Notes: generated by a model from the sequence alone, not told the origin. A stretch of 64,000 nt of DNA from Pseudoalteromonas sp. R3 (GCF_004014715.1 NZ_CP034835.1:2170001-2234000), one strand, 5' to 3'. Numbered from the stretch's first letter, positions 44,329-54,759 are shown. A program made the numbers and translations.

Positions 44329-44538
44329 ATGTTGCAGCGGTTGATAGGTTATCTCTTGTTTATTCCATTCATTGTGTTCTATAGCTATGTCTTGGGCCCA
44401 GCACTTAAGGCAGTGCTGGTACCCGGTGGGCTGGTTATATTCTTTTTTATCCTGGGACCTGATGCTTTTTTCCATCACTGGCGCAATGCCAAAAGTAATA
44501 CCGAAACGACAAAAGAGAAAGGCATCCAGCCTGGGTGA
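44329..44538 (+). CDS. Small two-helix membrane protein under TetR control
   Basis: A 69-residue protein with a strong ribosome site (AAGGAGG). Two hydrophobic helices (GYLLFIPFIVFYSYVL and AVLVPGGLVIFFFIL) are followed by a polar cytoplasmic tail. No family recognised. Its promoter carries two operators for the divergent TetR protein, suggesting induction by a small molecule or membrane stress. Confidence 0.65.
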   Translation: MLQRLIGYLLFIPFIVFYSYVLGPALKAVLVPGGLVIFFFILGPDAFFHHWRNAKSNTETTKEKGIQPG

Positions 44539-44644
44539 AAATGTCGATTCGCTTTGAAGCGCCACTTGGGTATAATACGCCTGAAGTTGGCGCACACCCC
44601 ATAACTATGCGCCTAAATCGTTCAATTTTAACTGAGGAATAATT

Positions 44645-45127
44645 ATGACGGTTGGCATCATAATGGGCTCTAAGTCCGATTGGCCTACAATGCAACATGC
44701 AGCGGAAATGTTGGAGAAATTCGGTATTGATTACGAGACTAAAGTTGTTTCGGCCCACCGTACTCCTCATTTGTTAGCAGAATATGCTTCCTCAGCGGCA
44801 GAACGTGGTATTAAGGTCATCATTGCTGGTGCTGGCGGTGCCGCCCATTTGCCTGGCATGGCTGCAGCATTTACCAGCCTGCCGGTACTAGGCGTACCAG
44901 TTAAATCCAAAACCCTAAATGGCGTAGACTCTCTATTATCTATCTGTCAGATGCCTAAAGGTGTAGCTGTTGGTACTCTTGCTATCGGCGATGCAGGTGC
45001 AGCGAATGCTGGTTTGTTAGCAGCACAAATTCTGGGCTGTCAACAGCCTGAAATATTTGAGAAAGTAGAGGCGTTCCGTAAGGCACAAACCGACACCATT
45101 CTGGCAAACCCTAACCCAGCAGAGTAG
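44645..45127 (+). CDS. purE: 5-(carboxyamino)imidazole ribonucleotide mutase
   Basis: A 160-residue class I PurE. Signature stretches are [31 protein letters not shown] and [20 protein letters not shown], with catalytic His in AGGAAHLPG. It converts N5-CAIR to CAIR in purine synthesis and forms a compact octamer. It is followed after 2 bases by purK. A TATAAT at 44571-44576 is a possible -10 element; no PurR box was recognised. Confidence 0.97.
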   Translation: MTVGIIMGSKSDWPTMQHAAEMLEKFGIDYETKVVSAHRTPHLLAEYASSAAERGIKVIIAGAGGAAHLPGMAAAFTSLPVLGVPVKSKTLNGVDSLLSICQMPKGVAVGTLAIGDAGAANAGLLAAQILGCQQPEIFEKVEAFRKAQTDTILANPNPAE

Positions 45128-45129
45128 TA

Positions 45130-46278
45130 ATGAAAGTATTAGTATTAGGCGCAGGCCAGTTGGCTCGTATGATGAGTTTGTCTGCCACGCACTTAGATAT
45201 TCAGGTTTCAGCCTACGACGTAGCGACCCAGCAAGTCATTGATCCAGTGACATTCGAAGCACATAGTGCCACTCTGGAGCAAGCTATTGCTGATGTTGAC
45301 GCTATTACTGCAGAGTTTGAACATATCCCTGCGGATGTGTTGTCAGTATGTCAAAGCTCGGAGAAGTTTTACCCCGGTGCTGAAGCCATTCTGACTGGAG
45401 GTGATCGTGCCAAAGAAAAAGCTTTGTTAGAAAAAGCACAAGTGGCCTGTGCTCCTTATGCGTTGATCACAGAAAAAGCTCACTTTTTTGCTGCCATTGA
45501 AAAACTGGGTAAGCCGCTTGTCGTTAAGACCTGTCAGGCTGGATATGACGGTAAGGGTCAATGGCGTGTCAAACATGATGACGAAGTAGAGGCGATTTGG
45601 CTGGAAATGGCTGAGTTTCTTGCCGCAGGTACAGACACTGCACCACATGCGATTATTGCTGAGCAAATGATCCCATTTGACCGTGAAGTATCCATTATTG
45701 GTGTCAGGGACCGTACCGGAGAATGCAGAATTTATCCTTTGACTGAAAATCAGCATACTAACGGCGTACTGACATTATCTGTAGCAGGCAAAGAGAAATC
45801 CGCAATCCAGTCACAAGCAGAGACCGCTTTTGCTGCTATTGCTGATGAGCTCAATTATGTTGGTGTACTGGCGATAGAGTTTTTTGATGTTAACGGTACT
45901 TTGCTAGTTAATGAGATTGCACCGCGGGTGCACAATTCAGGACACTGGACTCAGCAAGGCTGTCACGCCAGTCAGTTTGAAAACCACATACGTGCAGTGG
46001 CAGGCCTACCTACAGGCGACACTAGCTTGCTCAGACCAACAGCCATGATCAACGTGTTAGGCCAAAGCAGTATACCCACCCAGGTGTTGAGCGTAACTGG
46101 CGTTACCAGCCACTGGTATGGTAAGACGGCAAAGCCGGGCAGAAAGATGGGACACATTAACGTTTCCGCCAATAGCTTGCACGAATTGGGCGAGCGTCTG
46201 GCTGAGCTTGCTGAGATACTCCCCGAAGCCGATTATCCCGGCATTGCTAAGACAAGTCATGCCCTGATCCTCAATTAG
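45130..46278 (+). CDS. purK: 5-(carboxyamino)imidazole ribonucleotide synthase
   Basis: A 382-residue ATP-grasp enzyme. It starts VLVLGAGQLARMMSLSA; ATP-grasp features are KTCQAGYDGKGQW, IAEQMIPFDREVSIIGVR and VNEIAPRVHNSGHWTQ. It makes N5-CAIR from AIR, ATP and bicarbonate, the step before PurE. Length is normal. It is co-transcribed with purE and ends at a strong terminator. Confidence 0.97.
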   Translation: MKVLVLGAGQLARMMSLSATHLDIQVSAYDVATQQVIDPVTFEAHSATLEQAIADVDAITAEFEHIPADVLSVCQSSEKFYPGAEAILTGGDRAKEKALLEKAQVACAPYALITEKAHFFAAIEKLGKPLVVKTCQAGYDGKGQWRVKHDDEVEAIWLEMAEFLAAGTDTAPHAIIAEQMIPFDREVSIIGVRDRTGECRIYPLTENQHTNGVLTLSVAGKEKSAIQSQAETAFAAIADELNYVGVLAIEFFDVNGTLLVNEIAPRVHNSGHWTQQGCHASQFENHIRAVAGLPTGDTSLLRPTAMINVLGQSSIPTQVLSVTGVTSHWYGKTAKPGRKMGHINVSANSLHELGERLAELAEILPEADYPGIAKTSHALILN

Positions 46279-46288
46279 GGCTATCATC

Positions 46289-46314
46289 ACGCCGGGTTTA
46301 CCCGGCGTTGTTTT
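46289..46314 (+). terminator. purEK terminator
   Basis: Stem ACGCCGGG / CCCGGCGT with a 4-base loop followed by TGTTTT, 10 bases after the purK stop. Confidence 0.88.
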
Positions 46315-46341
46315 ATCTGAAGACTGCTGGGGAGTAATAAC

Positions 46342-47283
46342 GTGTTATTAGAACGACCTGGTTTACACCGAACCTTATTTCTGTTTGCTTTCTTGTTTGC
46401 GTTATCTCCATTTGCCAGCGCCTCTTTGGCACTTTTCATTGGCCTTGGGTTTGCGCTGTTACTGGGTAACCCTTTTCCTGATTTATCCAGCTCAGGCTCA
46501 AAATGGTTATTAAAGTTGGCTGTCATTGGTTTGGGGTTTAACGTTAATATTGAGGAGGTGATGAGTGTAGGTCGCAGCTCTGTGGTATTAACGATTATCA
46601 GTATTACTGCGACGATTGGCTTGGGTGAAATACTGAGCCAGGTATTCCGGCTAAACCGTAATACGGGCACACTCATCTCATTTGGTACGGCTATCTGTGG
46701 TGGTAGCGCTATTGCCGCTATGGCGCCTGTGATCAAAGCAAAACAAGAAGAAATCGCTATTTCATTAAGTGTAATCTTCGCCCTAAACGCTCTTGGTTTA
46801 CTTATCTTCCCCTGGCTTGGACACTACTTTTCTCTGACAGAAAGTCAATTTGCACTTTGGAGTGCACTGGCAATTCATGATACCAGCAGTGTAGTGGCAG
46901 CCGCCGCAGTTTACGGCCCGCTTGCACTCACAATGGCTACAACGATTAAGCTGACCCGGGCAATGTGGATCGTTCCTTATGCTGCCATTGCTGGTGTATT
47001 TTGGCGCTCTTCCGAAAAGGCCAGTATCCCTCTATTCATCATCGGGTTTATTGCGGCGGCCATGATTAATACCTGGTTGCCTGACTATCAACCTGTGTGG
47101 ACTTTACTTTATAGCGGTGCAAAGTCAGTTTTGGTCGCAAGTTTGTTTTTGATAGGCAGTGGTGTGTCGATGACGATGTTACGTCAAAGTGGTTGGAGAC
47201 CTTTTGCGATGGCGTCTGTGCTTTGGTTTATCGTCAGTGGCGTGATGTTGTTACTGATCATGGATGGCCTGGTTTCACTATAA
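46342..47283 (+). CDS. UPF0324/YeiH-family putative sulfate exporter
   Basis: A 313-residue membrane protein with about ten helices, starting at GTG 46342 with GGGGAG before it. Family stretches are LLKLAVIGLGFNVNIEEV, TLISFGTAICGGSAIAAMAP, LAIHDTSSVVAAAAVYG and the closing hydrophobic helices. The family is annotated as putative sulfate exporter, from a taurine-related context in other bacteria; the cargo here is not shown. Single-gene unit. Confidence 0.87.
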   Translation: MLLERPGLHRTLFLFAFLFALSPFASASLALFIGLGFALLLGNPFPDLSSSGSKWLLKLAVIGLGFNVNIEEVMSVGRSSVVLTIISITATIGLGEILSQVFRLNRNTGTLISFGTAICGGSAIAAMAPVIKAKQEEIAISLSVIFALNALGLLIFPWLGHYFSLTESQFALWSALAIHDTSSVVAAAAVYGPLALTMATTIKLTRAMWIVPYAAIAGVFWRSSEKASIPLFIIGFIAAAMINTWLPDYQPVWTLLYSGAKSVLVASLFLIGSGVSMTMLRQSGWRPFAMASVLWFIVSGVMLLLIMDGLVSL

Positions 47284-47326
47284 AGCAAGCTGTCTTAACC
47301 GGCGCTCCTCTTACTGGTATAAAGAT

Positions 47327-47496
47327 CAACGCATTACAAAAAAAATAAAATAAATGAATTTTTTTTGGAACTTATTACGCGAGCTTCAGGTCTACTTTTA
47401 TGAGGCGTGGATAGGCCTCATTTCATACTCGTTGTCCATCAACGACTATGTGAGCGCAGAGAGTATTTGGCCAGTATCTTTACTGGCCTTTTTTTT
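47327..47496 (+). ncRNA. Candidate small RNA with three hairpins
   Basis: The gap between the exporter and S9 peptidase genes has no reading frame but ends in a very strong terminator: GGCCAGTA / TACTGGCC, loop TCTT, then eight T (47469-47496). Upstream are two more stems: ATGAGGC / GCCTCAT (47400-47421) and TCGTTG / CAACGA (47429-47445). A possible promoter is TTAACC with TATAAA after 17 bases, ending near 47320, giving a transcript start about 47327. The peptidase gene begins 100 bases downstream, and the exporter stop is about 185 bases upstream, so this terminator may define a separate short RNA. No known RNA family recognised. Confidence 0.45.
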
Positions 47497-47597
47497 GCAA
47501 TAATCGTTCTATTAGGTTGTTTGTCTTAAATTGTTCGAATTATCCGTATTCTTCTGCTTAAATTAGCCCACAATAACAACCTTAGACAATTCATATA

Positions 47598-50072
47598 ATG
47601 AAACAATCTCTTACTTCTCTTGCAGTGGCGTCAGCGCTGTTCCTTTGCGGGTGTCAAGTCACCCAATCAAGTCATAGTAAACCGACCTCTTACGAAACCC
47701 AACCCGCACAAGTGATGACAACCAAAGCAGCCACTGGGTCTGAATCGATTACGTTAGAGCAGGCTATGGCCCACCCTGACTGGCTTGGTCGAAAACCTGA
47801 AGAGGGGTTTTGGAGTGCAGACAGTCAATCCGTGTTGTTTGAACAAAAACAAACGGGTAGTAACCTGAGAGATACTTTCAAATTTGGCCCGCAAGGACTT
47901 GAGCAAGTCGCGTTATCTGACAAGCATCAAATTGGTGCCCTAAACGCGGTATATTCTCAGGATGGTAAACTACAAGCCTACACATTTGCGGGTAATGTGT
48001 TTGTAAAAGACATTACTACCAATACAGTTCGGCAGTTAACGCGCTCCAGCCATACTGCAAAACAATTGCAGTTTCTGACATCCGGCAATCTTGCATTTTT
48101 AACAGATAATACCTTTTACGCAATAGATTTGGAGTCTGGACTAACAACCGAATTAGCTAAACTTGTGCTTGGCAATGCGCCTGAAGGCGTCACGGAGCCG
48201 AAAAGTTATATCGCTCAGGAACAACATAAGCTAATTGACTATGTGGCGTTGCAACATAAAAACGCAAAGGATGTACAGAGCCGCCAAGAAGCGCTGGTTG
48301 AACAAAACGCAACCCTGGACAACAACCAGTTTTATCTGGGTACAGGTCAGCGTATTGTTGAGGCAAGTTTATCTCCGGCCGGGGATAAACTGATAGTGGC
48401 AATAACCAAAGACATTCCTGAGCGCAGTGAACAGGATATCATGCCCAACTATGTGTCACAGGATGGTAATATTGATCCGGTTAAAGCGCGTAGTCGCGTT
48501 GCGGACAATAAACCTGTAGAACACAGCCTAGTCTATATAGACCTGAGCAGTAAGCAGCAAAAAATGCTGCCCTACGAAACTTTACCGGGATATGATGAAG
48601 ATGTACTGGCGACAGTTAGAAAAGAGAATGCTCAGGCTCTAGGTAAAACATACACCAGTAAAAAGGCGCCCCGTCATATCACCCTGATGCTTGACTGGGC
48701 GTGGGATCAGTCTGCAATTCAATGGAATACGCAAGGCTCACAGGTCGCTGTCATGCTCGAGTCCTGGGACAATAAAGACCGCTGGATTGCAAGCGTTGAT
48801 TTTAATAACAACACACTGGTTTCGCAGCACCGTCTGCACGATGAAGCCTGGGTAAACTACACGCACAATGATTTTGGCTGGCTTAATGATCAAGACACCC
48901 TGTATTACCTGTCTGAGGAGTCAGGCTACAGCCATTTGTACACTAAACCACTGAATGGTAAAGCAAAGCAACTGACTTCAGGTAAATATGAGGTGTCAGA
49001 GCTTACGCCTACAAAAGACAGCAAGTCTATCTACTTTAAAGCAAACATCAAGCACCCTGGCATCTATGAAATTTATCGAGTTGCTTTGCAATCAGGTGAA
49101 GTTGAAACACTCACAAACCTTGATGGTATGACAGATTATGTATTGAGCCCGGATGAGAGCAAACTGCTACTGACTCATTCTAAAATTGTCATGCCGCCTG
49201 AGTTGTTTATTGCTGATGCTAAACCTGGCAGCATGCCAAAGCAAATAACGCATACTGTGTCTCAGGAATTTTTGAATAAAAAGCTAATAGCGCCAAAAGT
49301 GGTGGCTGTGCCATCGAGCAATACCGACCAACCAATTTATGCCAAGGTATACTATCCAGCTGATTATCAGGAAGGAGAGCAGGGAAAAACACGCAAAGCC
49401 GTGATCTTTAACCATGGTGCCGGATATTTGCAAAATTCGCACATGGGCTGGTCTGTGTATTTTCGTGAGTTTATGTTTCACTCTTTGCTTGCCAGCGAAG
49501 GCTATGTTGTGATGGATATGGACTACCGTGCGTCCAAGGGGTATGGCCGTGACTGGCGTACAGCTATTTACCGCCATATGGGTAAACCAGAGATAGAAGA
49601 TTTAGCAGATGGCGTTAACTGGATGGTCGAAAACGTCAACGTAGACAAAAACTCTGTTGGTACCTATGGTGGCTCTTATGGTGGGTTTATGACTTTCATG
49701 GCCTTATTTACTCAGCCAGAGCTGTTCCAGGCGGGTGCCGCGCTTAGACCCGTTACTGACTGGGCCTATTATAACGACCCCTATACCTCGAATATTCTGA
49801 ACCGTCCAGCGGATGATCCCATTGCGTATCGTCGTAGCTCACCAATTTACTTTGCTGAGGGGCTAAACAAACCTATGTTGATCAATGCGCCTATGATTGA
49901 TGACAATGTCTTTTTCCAGGACGTTGTGCGTCTGGTACAGAGATTGATAGAGCTTGAGAAAGAGAACTTCGAAACGGCCATTTATCCTGTAGAGCCACAC
50001 GGATTCATTCAGCCTTCGAGTTGGTTAGATGAATACCGTCGTATCTACAAATTGTTTAAAGAAAACCTGTAG
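47598..50072 (+). CDS. S9-family prolyl oligopeptidase/DPP4-like lipoprotein
   Basis: An 824-residue protein with a lipoprotein-type signal (ASALFLCGC). Residues about 50-570 form a beta-propeller with TolB/DPP4-like blades (WSADSQSVLFEQK, LSPDESKLLLTH). The C-terminal alpha/beta hydrolase has the S9 catalytic set: Ser693 in YGGSYGGF, Asp768 in APMIDDNVFFQD and His801 in VEPHGF. It should cleave peptides after Pro or Ala at the cell envelope. No obvious ribosome site precedes the ATG. It follows the candidate small RNA and is convergent with a rhombosortase gene. Confidence 0.9.
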   Translation: MKQSLTSLAVASALFLCGCQVTQSSHSKPTSYETQPAQVMTTKAATGSESITLEQAMAHPDWLGRKPEEGFWSADSQSVLFEQKQTGSNLRDTFKFGPQGLEQVALSDKHQIGALNAVYSQDGKLQAYTFAGNVFVKDITTNTVRQLTRSSHTAKQLQFLTSGNLAFLTDNTFYAIDLESGLTTELAKLVLGNAPEGVTEPKSYIAQEQHKLIDYVALQHKNAKDVQSRQEALVEQNATLDNNQFYLGTGQRIVEASLSPAGDKLIVAITKDIPERSEQDIMPNYVSQDGNIDPVKARSRVADNKPVEHSLVYIDLSSKQQKMLPYETLPGYDEDVLATVRKENAQALGKTYTSKKAPRHITLMLDWAWDQSAIQWNTQGSQVAVMLESWDNKDRWIASVDFNNNTLVSQHRLHDEAWVNYTHNDFGWLNDQDTLYYLSEESGYSHLYTKPLNGKAKQLTSGKYEVSELTPTKDSKSIYFKANIKHPGIYEIYRVALQSGEVETLTNLDGMTDYVLSPDESKLLLTHSKIVMPPELFIADAKPGSMPKQITHTVSQEFLNKKLIAPKVVAVPSSNTDQPIYAKVYYPADYQEGEQGKTRKAVIFNHGAGYLQNSHMGWSVYFREFMFHSLLASEGYVVMDMDYRASKGYGRDWRTAIYRHMGKPEIEDLADGVNWMVENVNVDKNSVGTYGGSYGGFMTFMALFTQPELFQAGAALRPVTDWAYYNDPYTSNILNRPADDPIAYRRSSPIYFAEGLNKPMLINAPMIDDNVFFQDVVRLVQRLIELEKENFETAIYPVEPHGFIQPSSWLDEYRRIYKLFKENL

Positions 50073-50080
50073 TTAATGTT

Positions 50081-50106
50081 CAGCGCAGATCAGTCGATCT
50101 GCGCTG
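50081..50106. terminator. Bidirectional terminator
   Basis: A perfect 11-bp stem (CAGCGCAGATC / GATCTGCGCTG) with an AGTC loop lies between the convergent S9 peptidase and rhombosortase genes. Confidence 0.75.
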
Positions 50107-50114
50107 TTAACTAT

Positions 50115-50687
50115 TTACTTCTTCTGCCACAACAGAGGCACTGCCAATACTAACCCACCGAGGGCACCAATTAAGTGTGACTCTATGGCAACACGCGACG
50201 AAATGAGCTGACCCACATCTTCACTGGGGCCGGCGTATTGCTCCCACACCAGCTTGCCTGCAATACCGAGAAATAGCAGAATACCGGTTTTTTCCCCCAC
50301 TTTGATATCTTTGATCGCGCCCCAAACAATGACACCGTGTAGCAGGCCACTTAGCCCAGTATAAATGCGGATCTCCGGACAAAATAACCAGATCCCGACC
50401 CCGGTCCACAGCCCAAGGATACTGAGGTGAAGTGCATAAACTTTAGGAGAACGGTATTCTGCATGGAGCACCCAGATAAACACGACCCCAACCACGTTCA
50501 GTAACCAATGCATCCAGTTAGTATGAACATACTGGCTGGTCCAGATCCGCCATAACTCGCCCTGGTCAATTAGATCCCGGTTAAAAACCAGTATTTCCTT
50601 GACTGATGGGAGCATCAGTAAAGCACTAAAGAACATTAGAACGAGCGGTGGAAGAAGATAACGAGGCGCTAAAGGGAGATCAAACAT
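50115..50687 (-). CDS. Rhombosortase (rhomboid-family intramembrane protease)
   Basis: A 190-residue protein with about six helices. The catalytic Ser lies in YTGLSGLLHGVIVWGA and the His in IESHLIGALGG; the N-terminal loop ends in SQYVHTNWMHWLLNVVG. These fit rhombosortase, the rhomboid branch that cleaves GlyGly-CTERM tails from secreted proteins in Vibrio, Shewanella and Alteromonadales and supports their release. No protein in this window has a GlyGly-CTERM tail, so its substrates are elsewhere. It is divergent from ggt. Confidence 0.85.
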   Translation of the reverse strand: MFDLPLAPRYLLPPLVLMFFSALLMLPSVKEILVFNRDLIDQGELWRIWTSQYVHTNWMHWLLNVVGVVFIWVLHAEYRSPKVYALHLSILGLWTGVGIWLFCPEIRIYTGLSGLLHGVIVWGAIKDIKVGEKTGILLFLGIAGKLVWEQYAGPSEDVGQLISSRVAIESHLIGALGGLVLAVPLLWQKK

Positions 50688-50769
50688 AATATTTCTTAGA
50701 ATTTTTTTGCATATTGTGCCTGTTTACTTTTATGATGCCAATCATCTATCAGAAGAATTTCCAGACTGT

Positions 50770-52532
50770 ATGAAATATCGCCTATCACTTGCCGCACTGG
50801 CGCTTGGCGCCGCCTTACCATTCACTTCTTTAGCCCTAGACAATAACACCAGGGAAGTCAGAGAGCCCGAAGCTGCAACCGGTTTACAGCTAAAGAAAGA
50901 GAAGACGGCCAAAAAGTATATGGTCGTTGCAGCCAATGCACACGCAAGCAAAGCTGGTCAGCTCATGTTGCAACAAGGCGGCAGTGCAATTGATGCCGCC
51001 ATTGCAGCTCAACTGGTGCTGACTCTTGTTGAACCTCAATCTTCGGGGATCGGGGGAGGTGCTTTTATTCTTCACTACGACAAAGAAAATGAATATCTGA
51101 CCACGTTCGACGGTCGAGAAACGGCGCCTGAAGCAGCAACTCCTTCATTATTCTTAGACAAAGAAGGCAAACCCGTACGTTGGATAGAAGCCGTAGTTGG
51201 CGGGCGCTCAGTTGGAACACCCGGTGTGTTGCACGCAATGAAGCAAGCGCATGATAAATATGGAAAATTGAAGTGGCGTCATCTTTTTAAACCTGCAATA
51301 GAGCTTGCTGAAAAGGGTTTTTTGGTATCTCCACGACTCCATATGCTATTGAAAAAAGAGCTGAACCCGGGTTGACCAAATTATCTCCAGCCAAAGAATA
51401 TTTCTATCCTGAAGGTCAAGCTCTGGAAGCTGGCTCTTTATTAAAGAACCCAGAACTTGCAAGATTATACCGAGAGATTGCAGAATTTGGCTTGAAAGGG
51501 TTTTACGAAGGTAAAAATGCCGATGATATAGTACGCGCAGTGCAAAAATCGACGATAGCGCCGGGCGTATTGTCGTTATCTGATCTTAAAAATTACCACA
51601 GTAAAGAACGTGCCCCCATTTGTACCACTTACCACAGTTACAGGGTGTGCTCAATGGCCCCACCAAGCAGTGGCGGGATTGCCGTTTTGCAAATCCTGAA
51701 ATTACTCGAGGGTAAGAAGCTTAGTCAATATAAGCCAAATGACCCTGAAGCCCTCCATTTATTTACTCAGGCCTCTCGCTTGGCTTTTGCTGATCGTAAC
51801 TATTATATTGCCGACCCTGACTTTGTAGAAGTGCCAACTCAGGGCTTGCTGAACCCCGCTTACCTAAAGCAAAGAGCCACACTTATCACGGATAAAGACA
51901 ATAAAGAGGTTCCCATTGGCGACCCCAGTATGGGCAAGCTGGCTTACGCACAGGACAACAGTTACGAGTTACCATCAACCACACATTTGTCGATAGTAGA
52001 TGCACAGGGCAATGCGGTCTCTATGACGTCTTCTATTGAAATGGCCTTTGGCTCAACCGTCATGGTCAACGGGTACCTGTTAAACAATCAACTTACGGAC
52101 TTCGCGTTGTCTCCAAAAATTGGAGATCTTTGGGTCGCAAACAGAGTAGAAGCCAATAAGCGTCCACGTAGCTCGATGTCGCCTGTCATGGTATTCAACA
52201 AAGATGGGTCATTAAAACTTGTAGTTGGTTCACCAGGTGGCAGTCGCATCATCAATTATGTGGCACAAACAGTCATTGGCGTACTTGATTGGGGCATGTC
52301 ACCGCAGCAAGCGATTGACCTGCCAAGGGTGACAAACCGCAACCAATACACCACACTTGAAAAAGGTACCGAGGTGGCCAAGTTAAAGCCACTTTTGGAA
52401 GCAAAGGGGCATACTGTCAGAGTCCGTGACTTAAATTCTGGTATTCACGCCATCGCAGTGACAGAGGATCTTCTACTAGGAGGCGCTGATCCACGTAGGG
52501 AAGGCGCGGCAATGGGTGAATCCAGCGAGTAA
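50770..52532 (+). pseudogene. ggt: Gamma-glutamyltranspeptidase, frameshifted
   Basis: ATG 50770 gives a signal peptide (SLAALALGAALPFTSLA) and the GGT large-subunit start (VVAANAHASKAGQLML, GIGGGAFILHYD, FDGRETAPEAAT). The frame stops at 51373-51375 after KKELNPG; the next frame continues from 51372 with TKLSPAKEYFYPEGQAL and runs to 52532. One added base in CCCGGGTT (51366-51373) restores a normal 587-residue enzyme. The autoprocessing Thr lies in STTHLSIVD, beyond the break. GGT transfers or hydrolyses gamma-glutamyl groups of glutathione in the periplasm. As sequenced it would be inactive. Confidence 0.88.
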
Positions 52533-52566
52533 GTTTGGCGCTTGAGATCGATTTATCGTATAATGT

Positions 52567-52612
52567 ACGGCTCTGTTTACGCATTGCTCATGCCCGAACA
52601 GAGCCGTTTTTT
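52567..52612 (+). terminator. ggt terminator
   Basis: An 11-bp stem (ACGGCTCTGTT / AACAGAGCCGT) with a 19-base loop and a following T-run. Confidence 0.85.
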
Positions 52613-52705
52613 ATTGGTCTGACATGCTTAAAATTCATTGAATTTTAATGCATTTGCGCAATAATAATTCCTTGTACTTAATTTAACGAGTCACAGCTTG
52701 TAAAT

Positions 52706-54400
52706 ATGACTAAACAATCCGATCCCAATTATCTCTACATTCCATACTCTGGCCCAACGCTTTTAGAAACTCCGCTATTAAATAAGGGCAGTGCATTTAG
52801 TCAGCGCGAACGAGAAAACTTTAACCTGACGGGTCTCGTTCCTCCACGTTTTGAAACCATAGAAGAGCAGGTCGAACGCTGTTATCAGCAGTTTTCAAGT
52901 TTCAGCGACAACCTTAACAAGCATATTTATTTGCGTGCTATACAGGACAACAACGAAACCCTGTATTATCGTCTTGTGCGTGATCACCTCGAAGAAATGA
53001 TGCCTATCATTTATACGCCAACGGTAGGTGATGCATGCGAAAAGTTTTCCGACATTTATCGCAGCTCGCGTGGTTTATTCATTTCTTATGAAGAACGCCA
53101 TCAAATCGACGATATTCTGCGTAACGCGACCAAAAATAAGGTTAAGGTTATCGTGGTGACCGACGGTGAGCGTATTCTGGGTCTGGGTGACCAGGGGATC
53201 GGTGGAATGGGTATCCCAATCGGTAAGCTGGCACTATACACTGTATGTGGCGGGATCAGCCCAGCATACACCTTACCGGTTATGCTCGATGTAGGCACGA
53301 ACAACGAAAAATTACTGAATGACCCCATGTATATGGGCGCACGTCATAAGCGTATCTCTCAGGATGAATACGACGAGTTCCTGGATCTATTTATCAAAGC
53401 CGTTAAACGTCGCTGGCCAAACGTTTTACTCCAGTTTGAAGATTTTGCTCAACCCAATGCAATGCCTTTGCTGGGTCGCTATCGTGACGAAATTTGCTGT
53501 TTCAACGACGATATACAAGGTACCGCCTCCGTTACAGTTGGCTCTTTGTTGGCGGCATGCCGCGTTAAAGGTACAAAGCTGTCTGAGCAAAAGGTCGTCT
53601 TTGTTGGTGCAGGATCTGCCGGATGTGGCATTGCAGAGCAGATCATTGCGCAAATGGTATCCGAAGGCATTTCTGACGAGCAAGCTCGTAGCCGGATATT
53701 CATGGTCGATCGTTATGGTCTGCTGACCGAAGGTATGGAAGGGTTACGTGATTTCCAGGCGGCTTTGGTTCAATCAAAATCGGCGCTTGAAACCTGGAAC
53801 TTCAGTGGTGAATTTGCTTCTTTACTTGATGTGATGCACTGCGCTCAACCAGATATCCTGATTGGCGTATCTGGTCAGCCAGGTTTGTTCACCGAACAGG
53901 TTATCAAAGCAATGCACTCAGGGTGTGAACGTCCAATTATCTTCCCATTGAGCAACCCGTCGCGTCAGGTTGAAGCACATCCAAAAGATGTGATTGAGTG
54001 GACTGAAGGTCAGGCGATCGTTGCGACAGGCAGTCCGTTTGAACCTGTCGAGTTTAACGGCCAAACCTTTACTATTCCTCAGTGTAACAACAGCTACATT
54101 TTCCCGGGTATTGGACTGGGTGTATTGGCTGCTAAGGCTTCACGCATTACAGAGTCTATGCTGATGATTGCCAGTGAAACACTAGCAGAGTCTTCACCTT
54201 GGGCTAACACAGGTAAAGGCAGCTTGCTTCCTTCGTTGGTTGAAATTGAACCGTTGAGTAAACGGATCGCATTTGCTGTGGCCAAGAAAGCGATGGTAGA
54301 GGGCGTTGCGCTGGAAATGCCGGAAGATCTAATCTGGGCAGCCATTGAGAAAAATTATTGGTTACCAGAGTACCGCAACTACAAACGTTGTAGTGTGTGA
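52706..54400 (+). CDS. maeA: NAD-dependent malic enzyme
   Basis: A 564-residue malic enzyme, the same size as E. coli MaeA (SfcA). Substrate-region motifs are [35 protein letters not shown] (first conserved block), [17 protein letters not shown] and [13 protein letters not shown] (metal-binding Glu and Asp). The Rossmann domain starts [16 protein letters not shown], and [13 protein letters not shown] is near the end. It converts malate to pyruvate and CO2 with NAD. It is a single-gene unit with its own terminator. Confidence 0.96.
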   Translation: MTKQSDPNYLYIPYSGPTLLETPLLNKGSAFSQRERENFNLTGLVPPRFETIEEQVERCYQQFSSFSDNLNKHIYLRAIQDNNETLYYRLVRDHLEEMMPIIYTPTVGDACEKFSDIYRSSRGLFISYEERHQIDDILRNATKNKVKVIVVTDGERILGLGDQGIGGMGIPIGKLALYTVCGGISPAYTLPVMLDVGTNNEKLLNDPMYMGARHKRISQDEYDEFLDLFIKAVKRRWPNVLLQFEDFAQPNAMPLLGRYRDEICCFNDDIQGTASVTVGSLLAACRVKGTKLSEQKVVFVGAGSAGCGIAEQIIAQMVSEGISDEQARSRIFMVDRYGLLTEGMEGLRDFQAALVQSKSALETWNFSGEFASLLDVMHCAQPDILIGVSGQPGLFTEQVIKAMHSGCERPIIFPLSNPSRQVEAHPKDVIEWTEGQAIVATGSPFEPVEFNGQTFTIPQCNNSYIFPGIGLGVLAAKASRITESMLMIASETLAESSPWANTGKGSLLPSLVEIEPLSKRIAFAVAKKAMVEGVALEMPEDLIWAAIEKNYWLPEYRNYKRCSV

Positions 54401-54408
54401 TTAAATTG

Positions 54409-54439
54409 AGGCGCGACTATCTGATTCGCGCCTTTTTTC
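54409..54439 (+). terminator. maeA terminator
   Basis: Stem AGGCGCGA / TCGCGCCT with a 9-base loop and TTTTTT, nine bases after the stop. Confidence 0.9.
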
Positions 54440-54759
54440 TATAATTCAGCCCCAATAGTTAAACGACAATGTTTATTATTGTGAGCAAGTTGCGCGTTAG
54501 TGATGGATATCACTTGCAAAAACGTTCTTTATGCCTGTTGTCAACAAAGCTAAAACCACCAATGCCAATATATACTCTTTAAATTGCTTATGGCAGATTC
54601 TTTCTTTTTGAGCCACACTTAGTATCAGCGCTGCTCGCTCAGCGTTAGGGTGTGCATGGAGCACTGATAGAAAGTCTGTGCCGATCCGGCTCCTTTTTGC
54701 TTAGTAGCAGGAACCCAGCAAAACCGGTTTTGCATAGATGTTCGAGTTAGGTGAACTGA
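54440..54759. other. Intergenic region, no gene seen
   Basis: About 320 bases between the maeA terminator and the next gene. No frame with a ribosome site or protein-like sequence, and no strong operator palindrome, was found. It must contain the promoter of the 54760 gene. Confidence 0.45.

Noticed and set aside
44540..44644. PurR operator upstream of purE
   Set aside because: No sequence close to the ACGCAAACGTTTGCGT palindrome was found.
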